Assembly (NCBI GenBank): GCA_021234155.1
Contig: JAJEKV010000006.1
Location: forward strand, 1,550,001-1,614,000
Length of the DNA stretch: 64,000 nucleotides
Direction of reading: 5' to 3'
Origin: Isoetes taiwanensis
Lineage: Eukaryota; Streptophyta; Lycopodiopsida; Isoetales; Isoetaceae
Made by a program: the position numbers and the translations under genes. The notes below the pieces were generated by a model, which was given only the letters and a program-made list of their open reading frames with translations, did no database searches and had not been told where the DNA came from. This document shows positions 1 through 11,120 of this stretch, piece after piece (within the stretch, counting starts at the first letter, position 1; every line of letters begins with the position of its first letter).

Positions 1-225
1 GCAGTGAAAGGATCTGGATCGTGACACGGAATAAAAACAAGAATTGGAGCATGAATAAGAGCAGAATCAGAAGCCCACGATACTTCACGTATTGGGGTCG
101 ATGCGGACGCAGAGGCAAGAGCCAGCAAATCAAAATGATCTAGAGCACCAATCAATTTATGGGTTATGCAACTCGAGCCAAGGAAGACCCAAGACTACTA
201 GTGATGAAATTAAAAGAAATGCTAC

Positions 226-230
<5 letters not shown>
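1..230 (-). mobile_element. Chromovirus (Ty3/gypsy) pol fragment, 5' of window truncated
   Basis: This stretch aligns by eye, with many mismatches and gaps, to 33290-33525 and 53690-53930, the region between protease and reverse transcriptase of the chromoviruses further along. Shared landmarks are the words CCCACGATACT, AGCAAATCAAAATGATCTAG and CTCGAGCCA, in the same order. The sense strand is minus, as in the two larger copies. It is an older, more diverged copy cut by the window edge on the left and by a microsatellite on the right. No open frame of useful length remains. Confidence 0.7.
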
Positions 231-438
<208 letters not shown>

Positions 439-721
439 AGTCTATGGTATTTATGCTACATATTTTTTTTTTTTTTTTTTGCAAAGATTGCAAGCATTTT
501 GCGTTCTACAAGTCTCTATAAAAGGGTGTTTGATAAGTTTCCGACATCAGGCACCCAAATCAATAGCAATATTGGAGTACACGCCAGGGTTGCCCATTAT
601 TATCTATGCTCTTTAATTTGTACACTGATCAATTAGAAGCATGACTAGATAATCATGGTGGTGAAGGACCAAATTTGACACTATACCATCAAGCAACTTA
701 TGCTACTAATGATGTTTTGTT
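439..721. other. Spacer, no gene seen
   Basis: AT-rich sequence with an 18-T run at 463-480. I see no coding signal, no RNA gene and no recognisable repeat other than the T tract. Confidence 0.5.
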
Positions 722-1624
722 TATGGGGCAAAAGTATGCTGGTGGGGTACAAAAAAATGCGACACAGCACCCAGCAGTTTCCAGCACTTTTTTTTTTCTT
801 TTTTTTTTTTCATAATCGGCCATGCAATTCGATCCTACATGCAAAATTTCAGGGCCTAATTTGGGATATTGAGTGAGCAATTAGAGAACTCCATTTCTGC
901 AGCAGTTTTGGTAAATTAATGAAGAATTTCTTAATTCAGCCCAAAGTAAGCTAAATCAAATGGGGCTTTTCAGATTTCCATAATCGGCCATGTATATCGA
1001 TCCTACATGCAAAATTTGAGGACCTAATTTGGGATATTGTGTGAGTAATTAGAGAAAAACCATTTCTGCAGCAGTTTTGGTACAGTGAAGAATTTTTTAA
1101 TTCAACATAAATTAGGCAAAATCAGATGGGGCTTTTCAAATTTCCATAATCGACCATCAATTCGACCCTACATGCAAAATTTCAGAACCTAATTTGGGAT
1201 ATTGAGTGAATAATTAGAGAAATCCATTCTTGCAACAATTTTGGTAAAACAGTGAAGAATATCTTAAATCGGCACAAAGTAAGCTAAATTAGATGGGGCT
1301 TTTAGGCTGAATATGGTCAAAATGACAATCCTACCTTGCTGGAAAAGTTTTATGAAAAGATCTGGTGGATTGAGCAACTAATTGGAGATTTACATGCCAA
1401 TTTGGAGTTTGGGTCATTTCTGTGCACAGGTTTGAGGTTAGACTCCAATTTGAAGAAATCGATGCTAATTTGATGGAAAATTCGGCTCTGAAAAACGATT
1501 CTTGGCTGAAGAATCCTCTTAGGGCATAAGAAAATGCACCCATCAGCACCCAAAACAAGCGGAAGCAGGGGTGCTAAAAGCATGCGTCCGAACGCGTGCC
1601 CCACCAGCATACTTTTGCCCTATG
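722..1624. mobile_element. Non-autonomous TIR element, 895 bp, with TATG target duplication
   Basis: The element proper is 726-1620. Its first 25 bases begin GGGCAAAAGTATGCTGG, and its last 25 (1596-1620) are their reverse complement with one mismatch. TATG precedes the element (722-725) and follows it (1621-1624), which fits a 4-bp target-site duplication, although TATG is short enough to recur by chance. It encodes no transposase; the interior is mostly a three-copy tandem repeat (811-1303). I cannot assign a superfamily from the termini. Confidence 0.75.
811..1303. repeat. Three tandem copies of a ~166-bp unit inside the TIR element
   Basis: Units start at 811, 979 and 1145, each with CATAATCG, followed by ACATGCAAAATTT, CCTAATTTGGGATATTG and a final ATGGGGCTTTT. 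Spacing is 168 and 166 bp. The copies differ by scattered substitutions and small indels, so the expansion is not recent. The first copy follows a T-rich tract (788-810). No open frame is maintained across the units. Confidence 0.9.
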
Positions 1625-1649
1625 GCATATACAACTGCCAGCATGCAAC

Positions 1650-2700
1650 AATATTTACATGCTCTGCAGAACTCGGGCATGTGAATTAATCTCCAAAAGA
1701 CTAAGCTCTTAGTAGTTCAATCTTCTCGATCCATTTCAACTTCGCACTATGCTCGCCACGAACTTGAAGTTGTTGATAGCTACAAGTATGTTGGTGTTAT
1801 GTACACACTAGGAGTGTCACCAGGTGTGTGATGACAGGTTAGAGAGCCCTCCATGCAATGCAAAACAATTACTTTTGCGTAGAGATTCGTGATTGGTCAT
1901 GGAAAGTATACTTGTTTATGGTTTTGGTAGAGTATGTTTTATTGTATATGGTTCTACAGTGTGGGGGGCCTGCCATGAGTGCTATTGCTTGGGAGAGCTT
2001 GGAACGAGTGCAAATTCCTTTCTCTTTTACAGTCTAGGAGCGAAAACTATGGTGCCATATGCTATTCATTTACAAGAGATAGGTTTCTGGCTTCTTTAAT
2101 ATCTATCGTGGAGCATTATATACACTATATAGTAAAGGTGCATGACATAGAAGATGATAGGTACCTTCCTCTAGCACTTACCATAGTTGAATCTCCTTTG
2201 CGTTTGAAAAAATGTTGGAAAGAGCAATGTAATGCATGTTTTGCTCGATGATCTATGCAACAGGAACAATGAATGGTGTTTGCAAGTGCTGATTAGATGC
2301 ATTTGGAACACTTTCTAGATGGTCGCTTTTTTCAAAAGATATGGGATGCACATGCATTGGCCCAAGTTAAAATTGGCCATTATCATGCACATATAAACTC
2401 CAGTTTGGCACATAAATCACAAGCGTATTTGCTTGCTTCTTTGTCCATGTCACTATTGCCATACAGGATCCCACCAGCTACGCAAAAACAGGTAGGTGGG
2501 ATCGGCATCAATTGCCATGAGAGGCGAGATTATATACATGTTGCCATCCATAGGTTATTAAAGATAAAAACCATACACTTCTGAGATGTCCTGCTTTTAT
2601 GATGATCAAGAACCTTTAACATTGGCATTACATTCTATACTTCCAAAATATCTCAGAGCACCGTCACATGACTTGGCATGCACATCTTCAATTGTTGAGC
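1650..2700 (+). mobile_element. Decayed LINE: reverse transcriptase C-terminal part
   Basis: In one frame, 1690-1815 reads a LINE-type RT thumb containing NLQKTKLLVVQSS and the hallmark VDSYKYVGVMY. Downstream pieces in shifting frames (about 1893-2251) read YGSTVWGACH, LGAKTMVPYAI and RYIVKVHDIEDDRYLPLAL, typical of the region after RT in plant LINE ORF2. At 2340-2450 is WDAHALAQVKIGHYHAH, resembling the C-terminal segment also seen at 38638-39147 on the other strand. Multiple stops and frameshifts make it a pseudogene. The endonuclease and RT core are missing. Confidence 0.7.
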
Positions 2701-3936
2701 CAGTAGCAGTCACAATAATCTTTTTTGAATAAATTGTTGACTTTATTGCAAAGGTTTTTCTCTTTGATTCTATTTGTGGCAAGATGGTTTTTTAATCCTA
2801 GTACTAATGTTTGTACTAGCTCATTGTATGGATTCCATAGCCTAGTGGTCTTCAAGGACATTGAAAAATCTATTCTAGGGGGGTAGAGGAGTCTATATGT
2901 AGATATAATTTTAGTGACAGACCTCATGTAATTCCTATTGATTTTTGGCCTGTGCATACGAGCCTGCCTAGTTGTCAAGTAATTCCGATTAGTATTTTGC
3001 ATATGCATAAGAATCCGCCTAGTTGTGGACAAGTATTTCGACTAGTTGATGGGGACTTGTCTGATTGCAGTTGGTTTCTTGCTGTGGAATATCTACGGGA
3101 GATCATTGTGATCTAGGCCTAATAGCTTGTCACTGCGTGTGGGTAAGTTATGGGTTTCACTCTTCCTAGGTGATGCGTCACCTCAATGAGTTTAGGTTGA
3201 GTACGGACATGGGTGACCATGGTTCTTTGGCCACCTGCACTGTCATGATGCCACCCAAAAGAGATGTAATCTTTTCCTGCCTCAACGGACCAAGGGAGAT
3301 GAAACCCTGTAGTAGTCTCCGAGATCACTTCTCTTGCAGTCAAGACCCAATGCTTTTCATTCTATTTGCAAAGCGGGCACAACAGGAAGGGGGAGGGGGA
3401 GGGGGGATGGAGTGGACTACATCATCTATTATTTCTATGCCAGTCCCCACCTTTGTTATAGCTTCAGTTTGTTTGACCTCTTGGGGACTAGATCATTAGT
3501 TATTCCCCAAGAGTCTGAGCCCATGGTAGGATTTCCTCATGTGTGTGATTTGGATATGTGCTTTGCCGTAATATGTAATTAAGGTGATTCCACCATTCGA
3601 AGTGGCTATATCTATTCTGTTGTTATTTATTATTATTATTATTATTATTTTGAAGGATGACAATCTATTATCAAGAAGAAATCAAGATATATACAAGAGA
3701 ACTGTGACATATAACTTAAAACTTGGAGGATGAAATAGTCCACTAAAGGAAACCACCCACACATGATTGTGTGCGCATGCAATAAAGTGTTGGGATTCTT
3801 GTGATTGTGAACTTTCATACCCATGGTCAATGTACTAAGTAGAGCCACACTCTTGTTAGTTTGGAGATCTATAGCCTTAGAACATAGGTCTACCCGAACA
3901 AGAAGCCTTGGACACGGAAATCTAGGCAGCCTTAAT
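2701..3936. other. Spacer with (ATT)n microsatellite and a G-rich tract
   Basis: No gene is supported. An ATT-repeat tract lies at about 3624-3650. Three G runs of 5, 5 and 6 lie at 3389-3406. The left part, to about 2900, may be the residual 3' end of the preceding LINE. Short open frames here show no recognisable motifs. Confidence 0.5.
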
Positions 3937-3945
3937 CTATAAAAG
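3937..3945 (+). promoter_or_regulatory. TATA box (CTATAAAAG)
   Basis: CTATAAAAG matches the plant TATA consensus and lies about 120 bp before the ATG at 4058. The intervening sequence is C/T-rich and free of ATG, like a plant 5' leader. It probably drove the disrupted ORF that follows. Transcription start would be expected near 3970; this is inferred, not seen. Confidence 0.5.
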
Positions 3946-4057
3946 GGACCTCATTTGACATTTTTTTCTCTTCATCAAATTTGCTCTCATCGTCTTAGGC
4001 AATTTTTCAGCTCCTTATCAATCTTTCCCAACCATTTTCTACTCCAATCTCTGCTCA

Positions 4058-4844
4058 ATGGCACCCACAAACTTTGTTGAATGGTACAACAGTGCCAACC
4101 ACATTAGTGAGTTCCCAGTCTCAGCACACGCGGCCTTATCCCTGTTCATGTACTTCAGGGCCATCAACAGGGTGGGGGAACCTTCGATTCAGCCCTTGGA
4201 CCTCGCACTGCTCAACAAGAGGGTAGATCAGGGCCAAATCCACGAGATTGAGGCCTCGAAGTACGTCTACCATGGCACATTCGCAGGGGCGCTTCAATTC
4301 GAAGAAGACTATGAATAGGAAGTGGATGACGATCAAGAAGAGGAGAGCATGCTAGCATCAAGGATGGAGAGGCGGATAGCAAGGCACGATGAAGATATCA
4401 GGAGGGCCAAGGAACTACCCATAGGCATCACGACCCTATCTCCAGTGATGATCGAAGGAGAGGAGTATCTTTTTGCCAATGACATCCTCCATCTTCCATA
4501 CTATTTAGAAGAAGGGCTCAGGATCGACGAGCTCATGGGGTTGATTGCAGAAGCAGAATGACGTCATTGACTACTCCTACCAAGAAGTTCCAAGAGAGGT
4601 AGCAGAAGGGCATTCTTATGCCGGTGAAACAATGTCTGACATTGCGGCATATGAGTACATAAGGCAGATGTATCATCAACAGCCGCCAGTCATTCCAGAG
4701 GAGGAGTTTCAAGAAATTCAAAGTAGGTTGTACAAACCAGGGAGGGGCCCAAGCTCTAGCCGCCCCGTTTCGAGCACAAAGCATGCAGAAGGGGTCCAGA
4801 AGCATCAACTTAGACAATGGAACCACCATGTGGAGGAACCATGA
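4058..4844 (+). pseudogene. Disrupted ORF of unknown function, first part
   Basis: The ATG at 4058 opens a frame starting MAPTNFVEWYNSANHI. An in-frame TAG at 4316-4318 interrupts it, and the same frame then runs open to 4561. A frame change near 4545 continues as NDVIDYSYQEVPREV to 4844. One stop and one shift therefore break an ancestral protein of at least 260 residues, acidic in the middle (DDDQEEES). I recognise no domain. It could be the 5' ORF of a retroelement, since a gag-like segment follows at 5546, or a host gene relic. Confidence 0.5.
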
Positions 4845-5378
4845 AGATCTCCTAGCAATAGACATCTATGGCAAAGTGGCAAACAGGAAGGATACATGAT
4901 CACAGTCGACGGGACCCCAAAGGGGGAAGGCTCTTCGATACTATCTCCCAGTCCTAAGCCAAGGCTAGATGATAGTATTCCATAGGGACTTCATCCCACA
5001 AGGAGAGAAGACCGTGGCACTCTTGATTGCACTTACAGGTTTCGGCCAGCATGCCAAGATGAGGGAGAACACGGATCATGTCATCCTTTTCAAAAGATCC
5101 ATGGTACTCTACAACCTCGACTTCGCCAGGGGTCATCTAGGGGATGCATGACATTAGTAGCGGCTACGGCACCACCGCTCCCACCACCTCAAATGGCTCG
5201 AACATTAGAAGGGGGATCATCCCGAAATATTCTAAACGTCGGCAAGCGTCTTCGACTCAAGGACCTGAAGAACTTCTTCAAGTCTATGAAGGGGCTCTTG
5301 ACGATAAACCCTTATCCCTTCCTATATATTAATATGTACCAAGATGCTTTTAAACTTCATGTACTCTTTTCTATATAA
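4845..5378 (+). pseudogene. Disrupted ORF of unknown function, continuation
   Basis: Coding-like sequence continues after the preceding block with more frame changes. One frame reads WRNHEDLLAIDIYGKVANRK near 4833-4890. Another (4969-5151) reads MIVFHRDFIPQGEKTVALL. A third (5148-5378) reads LNVGKRLRLKDLKNFFKSM. The sense strand stays plus throughout, which argues for one decayed gene. I do not recognise the family; no zinc knuckle, protease or RT motif is visible. Confidence 0.4.
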
Positions 5379-5545
5379 AATTTCAAGCTTCCAATTGTAT
5401 GTTGATGTATCAACTATTATAATTCATTGTTAACTTATAAGTTGGTTTCAACTTGATTTCCTTTATGGCTAACTTGAATTAACATATAAATGACATCATG
5501 ATGTGTAACTTTGAATAACAATCATGGTAACTAATACCTGTTGGC

Positions 5546-6180
5546 TCAGGGTTCCAAGGTCAGGGCAGACAACAATGACAACCTAGGAACCCGTTCAGTC
5601 AAGAACATGACGAACAACAAATAATGACGGCCGAAGTTATCAACGGAAGGCTAGTCCAAATGCGCAACCAGATGCCGCAACTGATACAGTGGGCCACGCT
5701 TTTGATGCATGCACAGGGACATGGACCAATGCTGCCTCCACCACTGAAAGGATCAGACGAAGCTCCTCAACCAAAGCAGGAAGAAGTCCATGTGCCTTAG
5801 AATAACAAAAAGAGAAAAAAAAAATAGGAGGAGCCTATCTCCAGCCAGTCAGACACTACAGGAAATGGATCTCGAAGTAGTTCTGAAAGTGAGCCAGACA
5901 TCTCATAAGGCAAGGATAGGAACCGTATAACAGGGGACTATCAGAAGAAGGTGGATAGTGCAATGAGTAATGTATTAAAAATCCGGAAGTTGGGTCAGTT
6001 CTCCGTGAAAGACAGGTCTGGAATAGAAGCAGAAGCTTGGTTAGACGAGATGGAGGAATTTGGGAATTCATATGGGATGAAAGATAAGGACATAGGAAAG
6101 GTGGCAACATCAAACCTGATTGGACCAGCCTGGATTTGGTGGAAATATGCCAAGCCAAACAAGTTAAGAAGGAACAATTG
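5546..6180 (+). mobile_element. Retroelement gag-like fragment
   Basis: One frame at about 5590-5800 reads a Gln/Pro-rich segment with MRNQMPQLIQWATLLMHAQG. From about 5975 another frame reads KLGQFSVKDRSGIEAEAWLDEMEE and LIGPAWIWWKYAKP, a pattern typical of the capsid part of Ty3/gypsy gag (a WL.EME..F stretch, then L.G.A..WW). The frames do not join cleanly. A CTCAG at about 5542-5546 could be an intron acceptor. The sequence is unlike the gag at 33995-34381, so it is a different family. Confidence 0.5.
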
Positions 6181-6594
6181 CAGATTCAAACTTTACACTT
6201 GCCTTCTATTGGTGGAAAACTGATTACATATTATAACATTAATGACTGAATATTCGCTAAGCACATATTCAACAGTTTATGTGCTTGCAGTGTCCTAATA
6301 TAAGCTTTGGAGCAGAGTTATCATGCCTTCTCGAAGCAACTCAAGATCAAAGATCTCAAAGGGCTTGCAGGAACACTGCTTGAACTTGGTTCAATTTCAT
6401 ATGATACTGATCATCATATCTCAGAGGCATTCCTGGAATACTCATTGACACATTGGGCTTATCTACAAAGCTTCAGTATTGAAAATTTTGAGCGAAGGCT
6501 TGTTGTCTAAGATCAACCTGTCATATTCAAAATCTTCATGTTTTTTTAACATTCAAGCAATAAATATTAGTGCTGCATTTTTTATTGCAAGGTA
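6181..6594. other. Unassigned; one short open frame
   Basis: A 67-residue open frame at 6307-6510 (plus) reads FSKQLKIKDLKGLAGTLLEL. I recognise no family and see no splice or promoter context that would support it. The rest is AT-rich spacer. Confidence 0.3.
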
Positions 6595-6935
6595 TAGATA
6601 AGCCCCGAGTGATCTGTCCAATGGGATGGACGGAACATTTCTACTTTTGGAAGAAGAAGAAGCATGAAAAAATGTTAGACAAAATCTTCTTCTGAAGGAT
6701 GTTGCAGAGGTCGATATAGAGCTTGACGAGCAGCCAGAGATCGAATTGGAGCGCGATGAGCAGCTTCTTGCAACTACTGCCGGTGCTACTGCTGCCGCTG
6801 CCTCAGCCGATGCCCAGCCAGAGTTCGCGTTGGAGCGCGATGAACAGCTCCTTGCAACTGCTGCCGGCGCTGCCACTGCCCTAGCTAGTTTGTTACGAAT
6901 CAAAGGTGCTGAGTTGGCCCCCTGGGTAAGAAAAC
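6595..6935 (+). pseudogene. Exon-like block with an 84-bp coding tandem repeat
   Basis: One frame before 6690 reads KPRVICPMGWTEHFYFWKKK. After a frame change, an acidic and Ala-rich segment runs to about 6926, where CTGG|GTAAGA resembles a splice donor. Two 84-bp units (6731-6814 and 6815-6898) encode copies of QPE..LERDEQLLAT.AG.., followed by Ala-rich tails. GC content is much higher than in the AT-rich flank. The conserved frame across the duplicated unit suggests real ancestral coding. Function is unknown. Confidence 0.4.
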
Positions 6936-6965
6936 TTAGTATTAATATTGTTTTGCATTTATGAT

Positions 6966-7647
6966 ATATTCAACAAAACTTGGACTTATTCAGATATAAT
7001 AGATTGAGGTATCATTTTAAGATTACATGTCATGTTTAATTTTTCTTGATACTCATAATTTTTACAAGTTCTAATTGTAATAGAAACATAAACAATTGCT
7101 TTCTAAACTAATTTTCACGTGAATTTATTTAGAGTAGCCATTTCGAGAATATAAAATTTCAATTTTCAACTAGTTCTTAACAAATTTAAAATTTGGCAAT
7201 CAGAATAATTTGTAAATAAGATATAATGGTTTGATAAATTAGTGACTTAAAATTATATGAGAATTTCACATTTACAAACTCTCAGTGCTTTAAAAATACT
7301 TTAAAAGAAGTGTTCAATTAAAACTAAACTATTCAATTATTTTTTAATTAAAACATAAATGTAATCATTTGATACATTTCATCTAAACTTTCTTTAAACA
7401 TTTAGAAATAATAATATTTTAATCATATAGAGTTCATCTTAGATGAAAAAATTAATTTTAAATAGATTAAATTAAAAATTAGTGTAGAAAACAATTTTAA
7501 ACAATGATAACTATCATACTTTTTATCTGAAGTTAAATTGAAAATTTTATAAAAATTAACAAGAGTTAAAAATACATATAATCTTATCATGGCATTCTTG
7601 AAGAATATCTATTAGATTTGAATAAGTCTAAATTTTATTAAATATGT
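6966..7647. mobile_element. AT-rich TIR element, copy 1
   Basis: This 682-bp stretch is the inverted counterpart of 8509-9292. It also has long imperfect terminal inverted repeats of its own: it starts ATATTCAACAAAACTTGGAC and its end reverse-complements to ACATATTTAATAAAATTTAG, with similarity continuing for roughly 100 bp. It is non-coding and very AT-rich. I could not identify a target-site duplication. It is best read as a MITE of unknown superfamily. Confidence 0.6.
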
Positions 7648-7747
7648 CACTAATTGTATATGTGCAGTTTACCGCACCTCAAGATGCCTAATAGCCTTAT
7701 TTTAGATCATGTCAATGGTGGAGGGAGGATCTCTGACTTTGGAATAT

Positions 7748-8420
7748 ATGCGCAGCCCCCTTCAATATATGCCCATACATAAAATACAAAAACTAAACTA
7801 TATTTAGAAATAATATAAAGTGCTTATATCATTGTAACACTCCGCAGACTTCCAATTTGCTTGAAAACTAAATCTCTGCAATCGTACAACGCAAAATGTA
7901 AAATGTTTACATGTCACCATCAAACGAATGACCCCCATCAAACAAATAATCATCATTTAACATAGGCGTAAAGCCTCCAACATGGTGGCGGAGTTCATAA
8001 TCAAAGTAGACAGAAGCTAGAAGAGCAAAAATAACAACAGTAGCATAGACACTGATATAAGCTAACTGCCCGAGAGTAATCCCAACACGGGAGATGGAAC
8101 ATTTGCCAAAGTCCGTTCCCAAAAACGTACCTTTATTCCATATGTGTAAATTTATGACCTGCAATCCACCCTTATAGCGGAAGTAGTCTCTAACCTTCTA
8201 CAAGATCGTCCAAATGAACGCTATTAACGAAAGATACCATACTGGGATCTATAATAGACTTACCTATAATGCTGGTCTCGAAGCCAAGACTAGCATATAC
8301 TGTCAAATGGAGTGCCGACTCCGCAAACATGCAAGCCTCCAACACTTCCTTTTTTCTTTCCTCCAGTTGCTTCACTTGCTCCTCTAACAAAGATTTATTC
8401 TCCGGATGATGCTCTGTAAA
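7748..8420 (-). pseudogene. Gene remnant: coiled-coil segment plus membrane-segment exon
   Basis: On the minus strand, 8390-8264 reads a charged segment (LEEQVKQLEERKKEVLEAC) then ASLGFETSIIG, and stops at a perfect donor GTAAGT (8263-8258). A second block (8164-7907) reads VINLHIWNKGTFLG, then a hydrophobic run AYISVYATVVIFALLASVYF that looks membrane-spanning, then DYELRHHVGGFTP and a stop. A diverged copy of 8043-7748 lies at 9297-9656 on the plus strand. I do not recognise the protein. The donor site and the duplicated exon suggest a real ancestral host gene. Confidence 0.4.
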
Positions 8421-8508
8421 TCTCTAGTGTGCGTCATAGTCATAGTAAATGGAGAAAAATGGATTCCATTTCTGAAAAATAGATAGAGATACTTACAAAT
8501 ACATCAAT

Positions 8509-9292
8509 ACATATTTAATAAAATTTGGACTTATTCAAATCTAATAGATATCCTTCGAGGATGCCATGATAAGATTATATGTATTCTTAACTCTTGATGA
8601 TTTTTATAAAATTTTCAGTTTAACTTCAGATAAAAAGTATGACAGTTATCAATGTTTAAAATTATTTTCTACACTAATTTTTAATGTAATCTATTTAAAA
8701 TTAATTTTTTCATCTAAGATGAACTGTATATGATTAAAATATTATTATTTTTAAATGTTTAAAGAAAGTTTAGATGAAATGTATCAAATGATTATGTTTA
8801 TGTTTTAATTAAAAATAATTGAATTGTTCAGTTCTAATTAATTTTCAATATATATTTTTCAATATTTGTTATTAAAACATAAACTTTATATTTTAATTAA
8901 TATTAATCTAACACTTTTTTTTAAGTATTTTTAAAGTACTAAGAATTTGTAAATTGTGAAATTCTCATATAATTTTAAGTCATTCACTTATCAAACTATT
9001 ATATTTTATTTACAAATTATCCTGATTGCCAAATTTTATATTTGTTAAGATATAGTTGAAAATTAAAATTTTATATTCTCAAAATGTCTAATTCTAAATA
9101 GATTCACATGAAAATTAGTTTAGAAAGCAATTGTTTATGTTTCTATAACAATTATACTTTAAATTTAAACATAAAGTTATATAATTAGAACTTGTAAAAA
9201 TTATAAGTATCAAGAAAAATTAAACATGCCATGTAATCTTAAAATGATACTCCAGTCTATTATATCTGAATAAGTCTAAGTTTGTTGAATAT
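8509..9292. mobile_element. AT-rich TIR element, copy 2 (inverted)
   Basis: This is the reverse complement of 6966-7647 with substitutions and an extra AT-rich stretch near 8815-8900, giving 784 bp. It starts ACATATTTAATAAAATTTGG and ends GTTTGTTGAATAT. It abuts the exon copy at 9297, exactly where the other exon copy reads through without interruption, so it either inserted into that exon or marks its boundary. Confidence 0.6.
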
Positions 9293-9296
9293 GTTA

Positions 9297-9656
9297 TTAC
9301 TGTTGTTATTTTTGTTCTTCTAACTCCTGTCTACTTTGACTATGAACTCCGCCACCATGTTGGAGGTTTTACGCCTGTGTCAGATAATGATTATTGTTTG
9401 ATGGGGGTCATTCATTTAATGGTGACATGTAAACATCGAGTTTTTTTCCTTATAGCAGTTTCTATTTTCTGTCATCCGTTATCATAATTATTAGAAATTG
9501 GCTTTTACATTTTGCATTGTACGATTGCAGAAATTAAGTTTTCAAGCAAATCGGAAGTCTGCGGAGTATTACAATGATATAAGCACCTTATATTATTTCT
9601 AAGTATAGTTTAGTTTTTGTATTTTGTGTATGGGCATATATTGACGGGGGCTGCGC
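9297..9656 (+). pseudogene. Second, damaged copy of the membrane-segment exon
   Basis: The plus strand reads TVVIFVLL..VYFDYELRHHVGGFTP, matching the minus-strand block at 8043-7907. A small deletion after DNDY throws the end out of frame. Homology continues past the stop to CTGCGC at 9651-9656. The start of the exon is replaced by the TIR element at 8509-9292. Confidence 0.5.
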
Positions 9657-9660
9657 TTCT

Positions 9661-10641
9661 ATTGTAACGTGATGGATTTTATGATGGTTGCAAAAGAATG
9701 CAAGCTCAAGGAGAATTTGTATTAGAGATGAAATTGGCTAGCAAATACAGGAAGTTACTGCAGCCAATAAAGGAGGAAGGCACAGGAACTTTGTGGCCTT
9801 TGGGTGCTTGTAATAATTCATTGATATCGACATGTTTTTGTAGTATTCTTTGGAGGGACTACCAATGAACAACATACTCCAGCGAAAAATCCTATATCTC
9901 AACATTCTGCTTCCTTCTAAATGGCTAAACTAATCTGCTTACACGGAACCTTTGAGTTTTAGAGGAATTTATATTTTTAATGTTTATGCAAATAAGGGGC
10001 CTGAGCTATAATAGGAATCAGGCTGGGATAGAACCTCCATCGTGGTGCTTGTGGATAATGGGTGTGATATGTGGGATGATGTGTTGGAGCTGAAGCCAAC
10101 ATGTGTTGGCGTGGTCAGGCCTCGAGTGACAGACCCCCAAGTTGTCATCATTTTTAAAAAGGTTACTAATAGTGTAAATTCAAAATTACATTTTCATGAT
10201 TTGGGATGTGCAGTCACAATAAAACATTATGACAGAGTGAGTTGGTTCATGGCCATAGCACAAGAAGTGGATATGGAATAAATGAGCTTTTCAATTGTGC
10301 AGATTAAAAAGGATGCTTGGAGTGTTTTTCAAGAATGCGGCAAAGCAGTATATTATCTTGCAATATAATTATTAGGTTGTGTGCAAGCAATGGGAAACAA
10401 CAATCTCATCCCAGCTATTTATTTAAATTAACCAGGAACGGTTGCTTGTAGATGAGTTTATTACTTTCATTTGAAGATATAATCTTAGCCTAAGTGAATT
10501 GCATCAAATATATTCATGCACTTTGCACTGTTCACTTTAATTGATATTCCATGCAAACTAAATACGATGTGAGATGCACGCAAAATGTTCAAGAAATGCC
10601 TAAGCAGGACATGATCTCGAGAGCACCATGATTTCTGCACG
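9661..10641 (+). other. Coding-like blocks of unknown identity
   Basis: A frame at about 9670-9810 reads DGFYDGCKRMQAQGEFVLEM and continues KLASKYRKLLQPIKEEG. Another at 10042-10281 is open for 79 codons (DNGCDMWDDVLELKPTCVGV). Neither gives a family I recognise and I cannot join them by clear splice sites. They may be exons of the decayed gene that also supplies the blocks at 10690-11929. Confidence 0.3.
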
Positions 10642-10689
10642 TATATAGAGATTATGTAAGGGGTACTTCATTTGATTTCAGACATGCAG

Positions 10690-11120
10690 TTGGACAAGTC
10701 CCTTCTGCTTTGGACGGAATGCAAGATAGGCATGCAGTCATAAGCAGCCACTTTATACTGCGAATTTCAAGAAACATGATGATTCGATTCTGGAAGAGGT
10801 GAGGTGTTTCTATTTCCTTTTTCTGTTCTCTTTCATGTATTATATCACTTACGATGATAGACAGAGGGCACCACCCTGATGTTTGACCAAAGGCAGCCAC
10901 AGAAGTTGCTTGATCTTGATAGGCAACTTCTTCCTCTGAAATGTTTCATCTACATAGATGAATTCAATCAGTCCGAGCCTGTTGAAACTGGAAGCTGGAC
11001 CCGTACACTATTTGTATTTGTTGAGGGCCTGGGCTAAAATGTCCCAGTTGCAACAAACATGCCAGAAGTGCAGATGCTGCTATTGTCGTGTAAACAAGCA
11101 ATAGTACTGGTATCCCAAAG
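10690..11120 (+). pseudogene. Two exon-like blocks of an unidentified gene
   Basis: Block one, 10690-10798, follows ATGCAG and ends at GTGAGG; it reads GQVPSALDGMQDRHAVISSH. Block two runs from about 10861 to 11120 and ends at a GTAATT donor. It is open as MFDQRQPQKLLDLDRQLLPL through TRTLFVFVEGLG, hits one TAA at 11035-11037, and continues in the same frame as NVPVATNMPEVQMLLLSC. A single stop in an otherwise clean 86-codon exon indicates a recent pseudogene or a sequence error. The phase between the two blocks does not match. Family not recognised. Confidence 0.4.

Noticed and set aside
811-1303. CRISPR-like array
   Set aside because: Units are ~166 bp, diverged, and lie in a plant transposable element; no short repeat with unique spacers.
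3389-3406. Possible G-quadruplex
   Set aside because: Only three G runs of three or more; a fourth is missing, so a stable three-tetrad fold is not supported.
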